Assembly (NCBI GenBank): GCA_051252075.1
Contig: JBPOFU010000037.1
Location: 1 to 27,664, forward strand
Length of the DNA: 27,664 nt
Origin: Oceanococcus sp051252075
GTDB taxonomy: Bacteria > Pseudomonadota > Gammaproteobacteria > Nevskiales > Oceanococcaceae
Direction of reading: 5' to 3'
Shown: positions 1-9,246 of the stretch, one piece after another
Layout of the letters: each line of letters starts with the position of its first letter
How positions within the stretch are numbered: position 1 is the stretch's first letter
Notes under the pieces: generated by a model
Seen by the model: only the letters and a program-made list of their open reading frames with translations
What the model was told of the DNA's origin: nothing
Database searches by the model: none
Position numbers and translations under genes: made by a program

Positions 1-1854
1 GCTCAACAAGCTGTAGGCTTCTGGCACTAACAAATCGCGTAAGGGCTCTACCGCGTCTCTCATGCCGCGAATATCCTGGCGCAAACTACCAATCCGTTCC
101 GAGCAATGCACATGGAACAGTGTAGGCATCGGGGTAAGCAAATTGTTTGCACCGACAGGGCCGACAAATCCAGGGTAGAGCGTGGTTTGCCAAGTTATCG
201 CGCTCAGTAGGGTTTGTGTAGGCCCGCCATCTTGGCTGGGGCGCCCTTCGGCCAGATGTTCATAGGCTTGCAGCAACATGCGTGTGAGCATATCGGCGCG
301 GGCGGTGTAACGTCCCAGCCAAATCAGGTTTTCTGCCACATGCGGTTGCGCCAGCTGCTGTGACCGCTGCAGGCTTGGCAGGAACTGAGGCAGTGTTTGG
401 GCGGCACGTTGTGGTTCCGATGACAGCACCCAAATATCTTTGCCTACACCACCCAGTTGCCCTGAAAAACGCCAACTGTCTTGGTTCTTGGCCGCGCGGG
501 CAAAACCACCGGACATGACGCGGTAGCCGCCGTTGAAGTTCAGTGCGAACGTCCGCATTTCCAAGGGATAACTCTCGATAGCCCCACCTTGCCAGACGGG
601 TGCACTGGCCTGTGCCAGTCGCTGCTGCGCTACAAATTCTGTAGGCTTGGCCTTGATTCGATTGAGCAGAGCCCGCCGATTCGACGCAGTCAAACTGGAT
701 ACCGCCAGCGTGGGGTGACGGGCACTGGGTCGGAAGCTGCGGATGACCATGTCATCGAAATGACTCACCACATAAGCCAGATCATCTGGCCGCCCACACC
801 ACCAGGTGTCTTGCGATGGTAGCTTGAGCTCTTCACCCAAAACTTCACGACATAAGTCGGGAAGAAAGGCCATCAAGGCTGGGTTTTCCAATACCCCACT
901 GCCCAAAGGGTTGGCAAAATTCAGGCGCCGGTTACGCACGCCTTGTAACAAACCAGGCGAGCCAATAAAGGAACTGCGATTCAGCTCCAGCGGGTCACAA
1001 AAGTCATCATCCATGCGCCGCAGCAGCACCGAGATTTCCTGCCGACCTTTTGTCCCCACATAAGAGCAGCCGCCGCGGTGAAATTCTAAATCTTCACCTT
1101 GTAACAGCGGCAAGCCCAGGTGTCGCGCCAAGTAGGCCTGTTCGGAATAGGTTTCGTTGGAGCTGCCGGGCGTGAGTATGGCGATGCGGCTTAAATCATT
1201 TTCTGCCAACTGTATGAGTCGGGTGCGGAAATCGCGCAGAAACGGCAAGATTGGATGCACATTGGATTCGCGAAATGCACTGGGCAACACACGCGAACTC
1301 ACCGTTCGTGCGGCCAAGGCATAACCGATACCCGATGGCGCTTGTGTACGGTCACCGGTGACCCAAATGCGTCCATCAGGAGAGCGGCCAAGATCGGCGC
1401 CGTAGATGATGAGCTGGTGTTCCAGCGGAACATTCGCGTTCATGCACGGCAATAGGAAGCCATGATGAGCAAATACGATGTGGGCTGGCAGCAATCCACT
1501 GCGCAGTAGTTTTTGCGGGCCGTAAATATCATGCATAAGCTGACGTAGCAGCTCAGCGCGCTGTGCAATGCCGACTTCAACGTCACGCCAAACGCGGCTT
1601 TCGACCAACATTGGCAATAAATCCATCGGCCAAGTGCGAGCCACCGCTTGATTGCCATCGTAGACGTTGTATGAAACCCCGTGCTCGACCAGCATGCGAT
1701 GCATGTCGGCCTGACGCTCAGCCATCTCGCGCTTATCAAGGGCCGAGATCGCGCCGGTAAGCTCGCCCCAATGCGGCCGCATGCGGCCGTCGGCATCGAT
1801 CAGCTCGTCATAGCGCCCTGGCGCGGGTCTGTATGCATTAAACAATGCCTGCAC
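1..1854 (-). CDS. Circularly permuted type 2 ATP-grasp protein fused to alpha-E domain (3' truncated by window)
   Basis: The frame is open from a GTG at 1854 to base 1, giving 618 codons without a stop, so the C-terminus lies outside the window. The first ~490 residues match circularly permuted ATP-grasp proteins (DUF404/DUF407 type): the N-terminus reads FNAYRPAPGRYDEL, and TGDRTQAPSGIGYAL is the nucleotide-binding-region hallmark. From about residue 505 an alpha-E (DUF403) domain begins with VAENLIWLGRYTARAD, closely paralleling VAESFYWFGRYVERAE at the start of the neighbouring stand-alone alpha-E protein. Family members of this fused type usually exceed 800 residues, so roughly a quarter is missing. 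The GTG lies 12 nt past the upstream stop and is preceded by AAGGA. Known family context: predicted ATP-dependent amide or peptide ligase of a transglutaminase-linked modification system. The substrate is unknown. Confidence 0.88.
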   Translation of the reverse strand, partial: MQALFNAYRPAPGRYDELIDADGRMRPHWGELTGAISALDKREMAERQADMHRMLVEHGVSYNVYDGNQAVARTWPMDLLPMLVESRVWRDVEVGIAQRAELLRQLMHDIYGPQKLLRSGLLPAHIVFAHHGFLLPCMNANVPLEHQLIIYGADLGRSPDGRIWVTGDRTQAPSGIGYALAARTVSSRVLPSAFRESNVHPILPFLRDFRTRLIQLAENDLSRIAILTPGSSNETYSEQAYLARHLGLPLLQGEDLEFHRGGCSYVGTKGRQEISVLLRRMDDDFCDPLELNRSSFIGSPGLLQGVRNRRLNFANPLGSGVLENPALMAFLPDLCREVLGEELKLPSQDTWWCGRPDDLAYVVSHFDDMVIRSFRPSARHPTLAVSSLTASNRRALLNRIKAKPTEFVAQQRLAQASAPVWQGGAIESYPLEMRTFALNFNGGYRVMSGGFARAAKNQDSWRFSGQLGGVGKDIWVLSSEPQRAAQTLPQFLPSLQRSQQLAQPHVAENLIWLGRYTARADMLTRMLLQAYEHLAEGRPSQDGGPTQTLLSAITWQTTLYPGFVGPVGANNLLTPMPTLFHVHCSERIGSLRQDIRGMRDAVEPLRDLLVPEAYSLLS

Positions 1855-1866
1855 GACTATCCTTGG

Positions 1867-2835
1867 CTAACTTTGATTTTGCTGCTGGCTCTGGGCCACA
1901 TCAGGTGCAAAATAGTTCTGCACAAAGTGAGTGTGAATTGAGTTGATGTCTGCTTGTACTTTATCAATGGTGTCTCGAAGTTTGGCCGAATCATTAGCCA
2001 GCGTTTTGGGTTTGAAACGGTCTACCTCATCGATTAATTGAGCTATGGGCGCCATGACCTCTTCGCATCTTGGCAAATGGCTCAAGCATTGTCTTGCGCC
2101 GTTTAGGGAAAACTCGACTGAGCGTGGGAATTTTTTGTTCAAGAACAGGAATTCGATGACATCTAGTGACTGAACTTTGCCTTGAACCTCGCGCCTATAC
2201 ATTTGATAGGCAGACAGTGAACGCAAGATGCTCATCCACTGTATGGCATCAAATGCAGGCAAATTTTCTATTTCATCTTGCACCAAATCATCAATACGTA
2301 CATCCATGATGCGAGTGGTCATGTCCGCACGTTCCAGCATGCGGCCAAAGCGGATGAAGTAATAAGACTCGGTGCGACTCATGCTGCCACCCATATAGCC
2401 ACGCAAAATCTGGCAACGCTCTATCAAGCCCCGTAGGTAGCGCACACGCGCAGCTCCGCGACGTATCGAGTCAGTGCTGTTATCGATCACATACTGGCGC
2501 AAATCGTTGACGGATTCCGACAGCTCGCGCGGTATTCGGTCACGTGTCGGCCGCAGATTTTCTCGCGAGCGCAGGATAAGGTTGCGAATTGAGCCATGGT
2601 ACTTTTCATCGTCGATCATGAAGCGCAGCACGGCGGTTTCGGTGTTGCGCTTGTACAGATCATTGAAGCTCTCTTGCGCGCCGGTGATTTCGATCAACTG
2701 GTACCACTCGACTTTAGAGCGCAAGGGTAAGTCCAGCACCAAATCTGAATAGTTGAGAATCAGTCGAGCGGTATTTTCGGCGCGTTCAACGTAGCGACCA
2801 AACCAGTAAAAACTTTCTGCGACACGTGACAGCAT
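1867..2835 (-). CDS. Alpha-E domain (DUF403) protein
   Basis: This is a 322-residue, predominantly helical protein starting MLSRVAESFYWFGRYVERAENT, which is the diagnostic start of the alpha-E family. Conserved Glu/Arg-rich helices follow, for example SRTESYYFIRFGRMLERADM near the middle. The ATG at 2835 lies 2 nt after the ATP-grasp stop, so translational coupling is likely. Alpha-E proteins are almost always encoded beside circularly permuted ATP-grasp and transglutaminase genes, as here. Their biochemical role is not established; they are thought to work with the ligase as a partner or scaffold. The C-terminus ends in a Gln-rich tail (QSQQQNQS). No signal peptide or membrane segment is visible, so it is probably cytoplasmic. 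Confidence 0.93.
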   Translation of the reverse strand: MLSRVAESFYWFGRYVERAENTARLILNYSDLVLDLPLRSKVEWYQLIEITGAQESFNDLYKRNTETAVLRFMIDDEKYHGSIRNLILRSRENLRPTRDRIPRELSESVNDLRQYVIDNSTDSIRRGAARVRYLRGLIERCQILRGYMGGSMSRTESYYFIRFGRMLERADMTTRIMDVRIDDLVQDEIENLPAFDAIQWMSILRSLSAYQMYRREVQGKVQSLDVIEFLFLNKKFPRSVEFSLNGARQCLSHLPRCEEVMAPIAQLIDEVDRFKPKTLANDSAKLRDTIDKVQADINSIHTHFVQNYFAPDVAQSQQQNQS

Positions 2836-2837
2836 GA

Positions 2838-4325
2838 TCAGCTCCCCTTCTTAGTGGGTTTGGGTGTAATCGCGGCATGCGGATCGACGATCCACGTGTC
2901 CTTGCTGCCGCCACCCTGGGATGAATTCACTACCAGCGAGCCTTCTCGTAAGGCGACCCGCGTCAGCCCGCCGGTCGTTACAAATTGTTCCTTGGCCGAC
3001 AGGATGAAGGGGCGTAAATCGACATGCCTTGCTGCCAGACCTTTGTCGGTCAGGGTCGGAGTTGTCGACAGGTTCAAGCAGGGCTGACCTATCCAATTGC
3101 GCGGGTCGGCTTTGACCTGAGCAATGGTTTTCTTCCGCTCTGCCGCAGTGGAATGTGGGCCAATCAACAGCCCGTAGCCACCTGATTCATTGGCCGGTTT
3201 TATGACCAATTCCTTAATGTGTTCCAACACATATTCCATTTCATCTGGTTTGGCACATTGGTAAGTGGGTACATTTTCAATTAAGGGTTCTTCACCCAAG
3301 TAATAACGAATAATGTCAGGCACGAAGGCGTAAACCACCTTGTCATCAGCGACACCGGCACCCGGGGCGTTGGCCAGCGCCACGTGTCCTGCGCGCCAAG
3401 CCCGCATCAGGCCGGCGACACCCAGTATGGAGTCTGGGTTAAAGGCCTCCGGGTCGATAAATAAATCATCAATACGGCGATAAATGACATCAACGCGCTG
3501 CAGGCCATCAATGGTTTTCATGTAGACGTATTCGTCTTTTTGAACAACCAAATCGCTGCCTTCTACCAACTCGATACCCATTTGCTGGGCCAGATAGGAG
3601 TGCTCAAAATAGGCCGAGTTATAAATCCCAGGCGACAGCAGGACGATGCATGGCTTACGGCCGCCATTGGGATTCAAATCAGCCAGTGTGGTGTACAACT
3701 GATTGGGATATTCATCGATCGGCTGTATATCCTGATTCTTAAACAGTTCAGGGAAAATACGCTTCATGACAGCGCGATTTTCCAGCATATAGGAGACCCC
3801 GGAGGGTACGCGCAAGTTGTCTTCCAGAACGTACATCGTGCCATCACGGCCGCGTACCAAATCAGAACCACAAATGTGAGCCCAGACACCGTGTGCAGGC
3901 TTTACACCAACGCACTGTGGCCGAAAGTTGACGGATTTTTCCAGCACCCAGGCCGGGAATACACCGTCGGCAATGATTTGCTGCTTGTCGTAGATATCAC
4001 CAATGAAAAGATTGAGCGCCCGTACCCGCTGCTTCAAGCCCTTTTCTATTTTTTTCCACTCATCCAGTAGCAACACGCGAGGGATCAGATCAAACGGCCA
4101 GGCACGGTCTATCGCCGCACCGTCGCTGTAAACCGTGAAGCTAATGCCCATAGTGCGAATAGTGAGTTCCGCAGCCTCACGGCGTTGCTCCAGGTCATCC
4201 TGGGACATGCCACTGAGAAACTTCAGAATGCTGGTGGTTACAGGGTCATTGCGTCGCGCCGGCGACAACAACTCATCGTAAAAACCATCCAGCTTTAGAT
4301 GGTTGAGAGACTTCGGCACACCCAT
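2838..4325 (-). CDS. Circularly permuted ATP-grasp protein (DUF404/DUF407)
   Basis: This 495-residue protein is of typical length for the stand-alone family. The diagnostic block YVLEDNLRVPSGVSYMLENR lies near the middle. An N-terminal helical region (FYDELLSPARR) precedes it, and YGLLIGPH plus the Gly-rich SSQGGGSKDTWIVD tail follow. The circularly permuted ATP-grasp fold is predicted to activate a carboxylate as acyl-phosphate and ligate it to an amine; the natural substrate is unknown. The ATG at 4325 shares one base with the stop of the transglutaminase gene (TAATG), and the next gene starts 2 nt after this stop, so these genes are probably co-translated. It differs clearly from the second ATP-grasp at 1-1854, which lacks the LEDNLRVPSG wording and carries its own alpha-E domain. 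Confidence 0.93.
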   Translation of the reverse strand: MGVPKSLNHLKLDGFYDELLSPARRNDPVTTSILKFLSGMSQDDLEQRREAAELTIRTMGISFTVYSDGAAIDRAWPFDLIPRVLLLDEWKKIEKGLKQRVRALNLFIGDIYDKQQIIADGVFPAWVLEKSVNFRPQCVGVKPAHGVWAHICGSDLVRGRDGTMYVLEDNLRVPSGVSYMLENRAVMKRIFPELFKNQDIQPIDEYPNQLYTTLADLNPNGGRKPCIVLLSPGIYNSAYFEHSYLAQQMGIELVEGSDLVVQKDEYVYMKTIDGLQRVDVIYRRIDDLFIDPEAFNPDSILGVAGLMRAWRAGHVALANAPGAGVADDKVVYAFVPDIIRYYLGEEPLIENVPTYQCAKPDEMEYVLEHIKELVIKPANESGGYGLLIGPHSTAAERKKTIAQVKADPRNWIGQPCLNLSTTPTLTDKGLAARHVDLRPFILSAKEQFVTTGGLTRVALREGSLVVNSSQGGGSKDTWIVDPHAAITPKPTKKGS

Positions 4326-7300
4326 TAAGACATCTCCTGAGGTTGGCGTCGCAAATCTAATGTGACCCGGTGCTTTTCATTCAACTCGATAGGCGGCACA
4401 GGGGCTGAACCGGGGGTATGCCCGGTATTAAAAAAGCGAGACAGCCGGCGGCTCTCCGCTTCATTGGCGTTGATAGGGAAATGTTCATAACTCAAGCCGC
4501 CGGGATGATCCACATGGTACTCACAACCACCGACTGAGCGCTTTGACCAGGTATCGATAAGATCGAAAGTCAAAGGGTTGTGTGCCTTAACGGTGGGGTG
4601 CATGCAGGACCAAGGCTGCCAAGCCCGAAAACGCACCCCTGCGACCCATTCGCCAGCCACTTGCGTCTGCTCCAAGGGTAAGCGGCGGCCGTTACAAGCC
4701 AAAACGTAGCGGCCAGGATCAAAATTGCGAATTTTCACCTGCACCCGCTCTAAGGACGAATCAACATAACGTGCGGTGCCGCCAGCTGCAGGTTCTTCAC
4801 CCATGGTTGGCCAGGCTTCCAGTGCTCCACGCAATTCCAATTCCATATCGCCGAACTGGGCATTGCCGTAGTGCGGAAAACGGAATTCGGTATGCGGCAA
4901 GAACCAATCATCCTTAAATGCGTAGCCGGCATCTCTCAAATCCTGCAACACGTCCTGTAAATCTTTTTGCAGAAAGTGTGGAAGCAACATTTCATCATGC
5001 AAGCGATTTCCCCAGCGTTTTAGCGGGCGGCGATAAGGCGTCTTCCAGAACCAGGTGAGCAAAGCGCGTACCAAGAGCTGTTGTGCCAAACTCATTTGCG
5101 CGTGCGGTGGCATTTCAAAAGAGCGAAATTCCAGCAAGCCCAATCGGCCTGTGGCTGAATCGGGTGAGTACAGTTTGTCTATGCACAGCTCGGCGCGGTG
5201 AGTATTGCCGGTGAGGTCGGTCAGTAGATTGCGAAAAATCCTATCGACCAACCATGGCGGCGTGTTGGCCGCATCCTCAGGCACTTCCGCTAAGGCGATT
5301 TCCAATTCGTACAAGGCATCGTCTCGCGCTTCATCCACACGCGGCGACTGGCTAGTCGGACCTATAAATTGCCCGCCAAACAAATACGACAAACTGGGAT
5401 GGCGCTGCCAAAAGCGGATCACCGAAGCCAACATGTCCGGGCGGCGCAGGAAGGGGCTGTCCAAGGGTGTAGCTGCACCCACAACGATGTGATTACCACC
5501 GCCAGTACCGGCATGTTTGCCGTCCAACATGAACTTTTCCGTGCCCAATCGACACAGTCGCGCCTCTTCGTAAATCGCTAAGGTGTTATCGCGTAAGCTC
5601 GGCCAATCCGCCGCCGGATGGATATTGACCTCGATCACGCCGGGGTCGGGGGTTAGCTTGATGATTTGTAGGCGCGGATCAGTCGGCGGTGGATAACCTT
5701 CTATGCACACTTGCAGTGCAAGTGACTCGGCGCAGCCCTCAATGGTGGAGACCAAACTGAGATATTCATCGGCATCACGTACCGGCGGCATGAAGATAGC
5801 CAAGCGGTCCTCCAGCGGCTCGACCGCCAGCGCAGTACGCACCACCGGAGTATCTGAACTATCTTCATCATCGGGTGGTGTTTGTTGCTGTTGCCCCTGA
5901 GTTGGTGCATCTACGGTGTAATGATCACGTAGCGATGGCTGTGCAATGCTCGGATCTCGAGCGCGCACAGGGTCTGGGCCGCGTGGCGCTGCACCGCCAG
6001 TCAGTGAGTCCAAGGGCAAACGCAATCCGATCAAGGAATCGCCCGGGGTCAAATACAGTTTTTCCCGACGCAATTTCCAGCGTGCACTAATCCAGTGCGG
6101 CTTGGCGGGCGCTTGCCACAACTGTATTGGCATCACATAGCCACGTGGTGAACTCAACGGCTGGCTAAACACCCGCGCCAATCGTGCGCGCTTTTCGGCA
6201 TCATCAATATCGGCATCAGTGACATCGATATCAGGTGGCAGTACCGCTTCTTCCGCCATGTAAACCAATGGATCTTCAAAAGCCGGTAAAATGCAATCGG
6301 CTTCTACTGACAAGGCCTCCGCAACCTTGCTCATCAGCTTCTGTGCGTCCTCAATATCCGGCGATTTTTCGGAAACCAACTGCAAGGATGTTTCGTCTTT
6401 GCAGACCGGCTTTAAATCACTGCGCCAGCTAATGTTGTAAGCCCATCGCGGTAAAGATTCGCCGGGATACCACTTGCCTTGACCAAAGCTCAATAAACCA
6501 TTCGGGGCGAACCGCTGCTTAAGCCGTTCCGCCAACTTGGCCGCCAATTTTTGTTTGCTGGGACCAACGGCTGCGGTATTCCATTCCTCGCCTTGCATGT
6601 CATCGATAGACACAAAGGTCGGCTCGCCGCCCATGGTCAGGCGCATGTCACTGGCTGCGATATCGGCATCGACTTTATGCCCCAGAGCATCTATGGCTTT
6701 CCATTGATCCTCGTCATAAGGGCACGTCACGCGCGGTGTTTCCGCCACCCGCGAGACTTTCATTTCGTGCTCGAAACTAACCTTGCAATCATCCACAGAG
6801 CCAGTAATGGGAGCAGCACTGGAAGGTTCTGGGGTTGCCGCCAACGGGATATGACCTTCCCCAGTGAACAGGCCTGAAGTGGGGTCTAAGCCAATCCAAC
6901 CGGCACCCGGTACATAGGCTTCGCACCACGCGTGCAAATCTGTGAAGTCTTGCGTGGTGCCTGATGGGCCGTCTAAGGCTTCCTGATCTGCTTTCAGTTG
7001 TACCAAATAGCCCGAGACAAAGCGGGCGGCAATACCCAGATGACGCAGCAGTTGCACCAGCAACCAAGCACTGTCACGGCAAGAACCTGACTTCAGCGTT
7101 AGCGTTTCTTCGGGGCTTTGTACGCCCGGCTCCATGCGAATTTCATAGCGCAGGTGCTCATTCAAACGCGCGTTGATTTCAACCAGAAAATCCGAAGTGC
7201 GCTGACCGGATTGCGAAATGCCCCTAAGCCAAGTTTCGAATTTTGGCCCGCATTTGCGGCGTTTTAAGAACGGCGCTAATTCCGTTTCCAGTTCATCCGC

Positions 7301-7618
7301 GTAAGCAAATGGCACGGTCTGTGCCGATTCTTCGAGAAAGAAATCGAAGGGGTTGAATACATCCAGCCGTGCAATCAGCTCAACCTCAACCTGAAAACGC
7401 TTTACCTTTTCCGGGAAAACCAGCCGCGCTTGCCAGTTGCCTTGCGGGTCTTGCTGCCAATTGATGAAATGATTTTCCGGCGAAACACGCAAGGTATAAG
7501 CCGTGATCGGCACCCGCGTATGCGGAGCGGGGCGTAATCTGACCACTTGTGGCGACAAGGTGACCAAGCGGTCATAAACATACTCGGTGCGGTGATAAAT
7601 GGCTGCGGAAATGGACAC
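4325..7618 (-). CDS. Large transglutaminase-like protein with DUF2126 region
   Basis: This is a 1097-residue protein. Residues 1-85 match the bacterial transglutaminase N-terminal domain (YHRTEYVYDR, LSPQVVRLRPAPHTR). The papain-like core follows with a visible catalytic triad: Cys180 in SGSCRDSAWLL, His229 in DLHAWCEAYVPG and Asp245 in GLDPTSG. The remaining ~800 residues are the DUF2126 region, with a Pro/Gln-rich low-complexity linker near residue 600 (GQQQQTPPDDEDSSD). The start is GTG at 7618; it gives the canonical MSI...YH N-terminus of the family. It is the first gene of a four-gene minus-strand operon with two ATP-grasps. In such clusters the transglutaminase is inferred to cleave or transfer the amide or peptide links made by the ligases. 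No signal peptide is seen. Confidence 0.93.
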   Translation of the reverse strand: MSISAAIYHRTEYVYDRLVTLSPQVVRLRPAPHTRVPITAYTLRVSPENHFINWQQDPQGNWQARLVFPEKVKRFQVEVELIARLDVFNPFDFFLEESAQTVPFAYADELETELAPFLKRRKCGPKFETWLRGISQSGQRTSDFLVEINARLNEHLRYEIRMEPGVQSPEETLTLKSGSCRDSAWLLVQLLRHLGIAARFVSGYLVQLKADQEALDGPSGTTQDFTDLHAWCEAYVPGAGWIGLDPTSGLFTGEGHIPLAATPEPSSAAPITGSVDDCKVSFEHEMKVSRVAETPRVTCPYDEDQWKAIDALGHKVDADIAASDMRLTMGGEPTFVSIDDMQGEEWNTAAVGPSKQKLAAKLAERLKQRFAPNGLLSFGQGKWYPGESLPRWAYNISWRSDLKPVCKDETSLQLVSEKSPDIEDAQKLMSKVAEALSVEADCILPAFEDPLVYMAEEAVLPPDIDVTDADIDDAEKRARLARVFSQPLSSPRGYVMPIQLWQAPAKPHWISARWKLRREKLYLTPGDSLIGLRLPLDSLTGGAAPRGPDPVRARDPSIAQPSLRDHYTVDAPTQGQQQQTPPDDEDSSDTPVVRTALAVEPLEDRLAIFMPPVRDADEYLSLVSTIEGCAESLALQVCIEGYPPPTDPRLQIIKLTPDPGVIEVNIHPAADWPSLRDNTLAIYEEARLCRLGTEKFMLDGKHAGTGGGNHIVVGAATPLDSPFLRRPDMLASVIRFWQRHPSLSYLFGGQFIGPTSQSPRVDEARDDALYELEIALAEVPEDAANTPPWLVDRIFRNLLTDLTGNTHRAELCIDKLYSPDSATGRLGLLEFRSFEMPPHAQMSLAQQLLVRALLTWFWKTPYRRPLKRWGNRLHDEMLLPHFLQKDLQDVLQDLRDAGYAFKDDWFLPHTEFRFPHYGNAQFGDMELELRGALEAWPTMGEEPAAGGTARYVDSSLERVQVKIRNFDPGRYVLACNGRRLPLEQTQVAGEWVAGVRFRAWQPWSCMHPTVKAHNPLTFDLIDTWSKRSVGGCEYHVDHPGGLSYEHFPINANEAESRRLSRFFNTGHTPGSAPVPPIELNEKHRVTLDLRRQPQEMS

Positions 7619-7858
7619 GTTGAGACCTTGGTAGTGACCGAATTGTGGGCAATATAAGCGTCGAAACCTTTGGCAGGCCTGATCTGAAGTTGCCTAAAAG
7701 CGAATCATGAGCCTATTGCTAGCAACAGTCACACATTTTTCGTGCCAACGCCCGTGGGTCGACAGACGCGTAATACTTTATAGATGGCCTAGGCCCACGT
7801 GGAATCGCACTACGAAAGGTGGTGGATTTAGCCTGCAGTTCGGCGGGATAATCATGCG
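7619..7858. promoter_or_regulatory. Divergent intergenic region with two perfect 10-bp palindromes
   Basis: These 240 bp separate the divergent amidoligase-cluster operon and the small oxidoreductase-like gene, so promoters for both should lie here. Two perfect dyads are visible: TTGCTAGCAA at 7716-7725 and GGCCTAGGCC at 7786-7795. An AT-rich patch (TAATACTTTATAG, from 7771) lies between them and could contain a -10 element. A 64-codon minus-strand reading frame crosses the region but has no recognisable features and overlaps the plus-strand gene. No promoter is assigned with certainty. Confidence 0.3.
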
Positions 7859-8062
7859 ATGAACGTGAAATCTGAAAATCAAGTGCTGCGCGCAGGGGCA
7901 CGGCCTCAGCCACCGGAAAAGCCGTTGCCTTCGGATTGTTGCGACAGCGGCTGCGAGCCGTGCGTCATGGACCGTTATCTCGACGATCTGGCGGCCTACG
8001 AGCTAGCCATGTCGAACTGGCAGCGAGTACAGAATGATTTAGATGCCCCCAAAGGGGAGTGA
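7859..8062 (+). CDS. Oxidoreductase-like domain small protein
   Basis: This 67-residue protein contains the compact Cys motif PLPSDCCDSGCEPCVMD (residues ~21-38), followed by an acidic helix YLDDLAAYELAM. That arrangement is characteristic of the oxidoreductase-like N-terminal family (PF09791), short proteins with four closely spaced Cys that may bind metal or a cluster. The molecular function is not known. The ATG at 7859 gives a length typical of bacterial members. A short C-rich/G-rich dyad (CCCC-CAAA-GGGG) overlaps its last codons. It lies 71 nt upstream of a metallophosphoesterase gene with no visible functional link. Confidence 0.82.
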   Translation: MNVKSENQVLRAGARPQPPEKPLPSDCCDSGCEPCVMDRYLDDLAAYELAMSNWQRVQNDLDAPKGE

Positions 8063-8133
8063 TAGCGCTGTTTTCGCCTTAGAATTGGCCAATATTCAAT
8101 GATTGCTGACACAACAAATCTGGAAATTCAGTT

Positions 8134-9201
8134 ATGAACCATCTATATCGAGTCTCGGCTACAGTTCTCGTTGTCTTTCTGTCGGCTTGTAATGATAGTC
8201 AGAGCAACAACCAGCCCAGTGCACCACAAGTGACCTTGTCGACGGGGCAGGCGGTGTCCTTTGTTGCCTTTGGTGACGCCGGGCAGCAGTCTGGCGCTGG
8301 CCCGGCCACGCAAACCGCAGTCGGCGATGCCATGGCCAAAGTCTGTGAGCAACGCGGCTGTGACTTCGCACTGGAGCTAGGTGACAACATCTATCTTTCA
8401 GGGGTCGATAGCGTGGAGGATGAGCAATGGCAAACAAAGTTCGAGCAGCCTTATGCCAACTTCAATTATCCAATTTATGCGGCGCTGGGTAACCACGACA
8501 ACAGCACCGGTCCAGGGGAAGGTTCTGCCAACGCCAAAGGCAATTTTCAGGTGGATTACCACTACTCCGGAAAATCTACAAAGTGGAATATGCCAGCGCG
8601 CTATTACAATTTCGTCTGGCCCCTACAAGCGCAGGCGCCTATAGCCGAATTTTTCGCATTGGATTCCAATCCGCTGACAGCGATCGTGCCGGATGTCAGT
8701 CCCGAATTTAATTTCGTCACCTACGGCGCACAGCAGCAGGCATGGTTTACTGAGGCATTAACGAACTCCAAGGCCAACTGGAAAATTGCCTATGCCCACC
8801 ATCCTTACCTTTCTAACGGTGTGCACGGCAATGCCGGTAATTACGACGGTATTCCTGAGGCGCTGCCGCTCACGACCAACGGCGCACCGTGGAAAGATTT
8901 CCTTGATGCCACGCTATGTGCGCAAGGGGTGGACATCTACTTCCAAGGCCACGACCACGATCTGCAATGGCTAGAGCCGGTGGAGCGCTGTGGCAAAACT
9001 CAGTTCGTAGTGTCTGGTGCCGGCGAATTACCGCGCCCATTCGCAGATGCGACACGCAACGCGGCGTATTGGCAGCAAGATGAACAGCTAGGGTTTTTCT
9101 GGTTTCGCTTGGAAGAGAGCCAACTGATCGGCGCGGCATACACCTTGGATGAAAAATTGCAGCCGCAGTTGCAGTTTGAACAGAAGTTGCCCAAGCGCTG
9201 A
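8134..9201 (+). CDS. Metallophosphoesterase lipoprotein, purple-acid-phosphatase-like
   Basis: This 355-residue protein has a lipoprotein signal peptide: MNHLYRV, a hydrophobic stretch, then lipobox FLSAC with Cys19. The calcineurin-like metal motifs appear in order: FVAFGDAGQ (GD), LELGDNIY (GD-N-Y), ALGNHDN (GNHD), AYAHHPYLSNG (HH) and FQGHDHDLQWL (GHDHxLQ). The GDNxY and GHDHxLQ wording resembles the type 5 tartrate-resistant (purple) acid phosphatase group more than generic metallophosphoesterases. It is expected to be anchored to a periplasm-facing or surface-facing membrane and to hydrolyse phosphomonoesters with a dinuclear metal centre; the substrate is unknown. The next plus-strand gene begins within 50 nt of its stop, so the two may share a transcript. 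Confidence 0.9.
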   Translation: MNHLYRVSATVLVVFLSACNDSQSNNQPSAPQVTLSTGQAVSFVAFGDAGQQSGAGPATQTAVGDAMAKVCEQRGCDFALELGDNIYLSGVDSVEDEQWQTKFEQPYANFNYPIYAALGNHDNSTGPGEGSANAKGNFQVDYHYSGKSTKWNMPARYYNFVWPLQAQAPIAEFFALDSNPLTAIVPDVSPEFNFVTYGAQQQAWFTEALTNSKANWKIAYAHHPYLSNGVHGNAGNYDGIPEALPLTTNGAPWKDFLDATLCAQGVDIYFQGHDHDLQWLEPVERCGKTQFVVSGAGELPRPFADATRNAAYWQQDEQLGFFWFRLEESQLIGAAYTLDEKLQPQLQFEQKLPKR

Positions 9202-9246
9202 ACAAACGTGCAAGGGATGTCGCTTGGGGCTGAGCGTGCGCTGCGC

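Noticed and set aside
7719..7913. 64-codon minus-strand frame between the transglutaminase and the oxidoreductase-like gene
   Set aside because: It overlaps the start of a well-supported plus-strand gene and shows no conserved motif.
9208..9246. GTG/ATG starts upstream of the isomerase signal peptide
   Set aside because: They place charged residues (LGAERALR) before the signal peptide and have poor ribosome binding sites; the ATG at 9247 gives a normal signal peptide.
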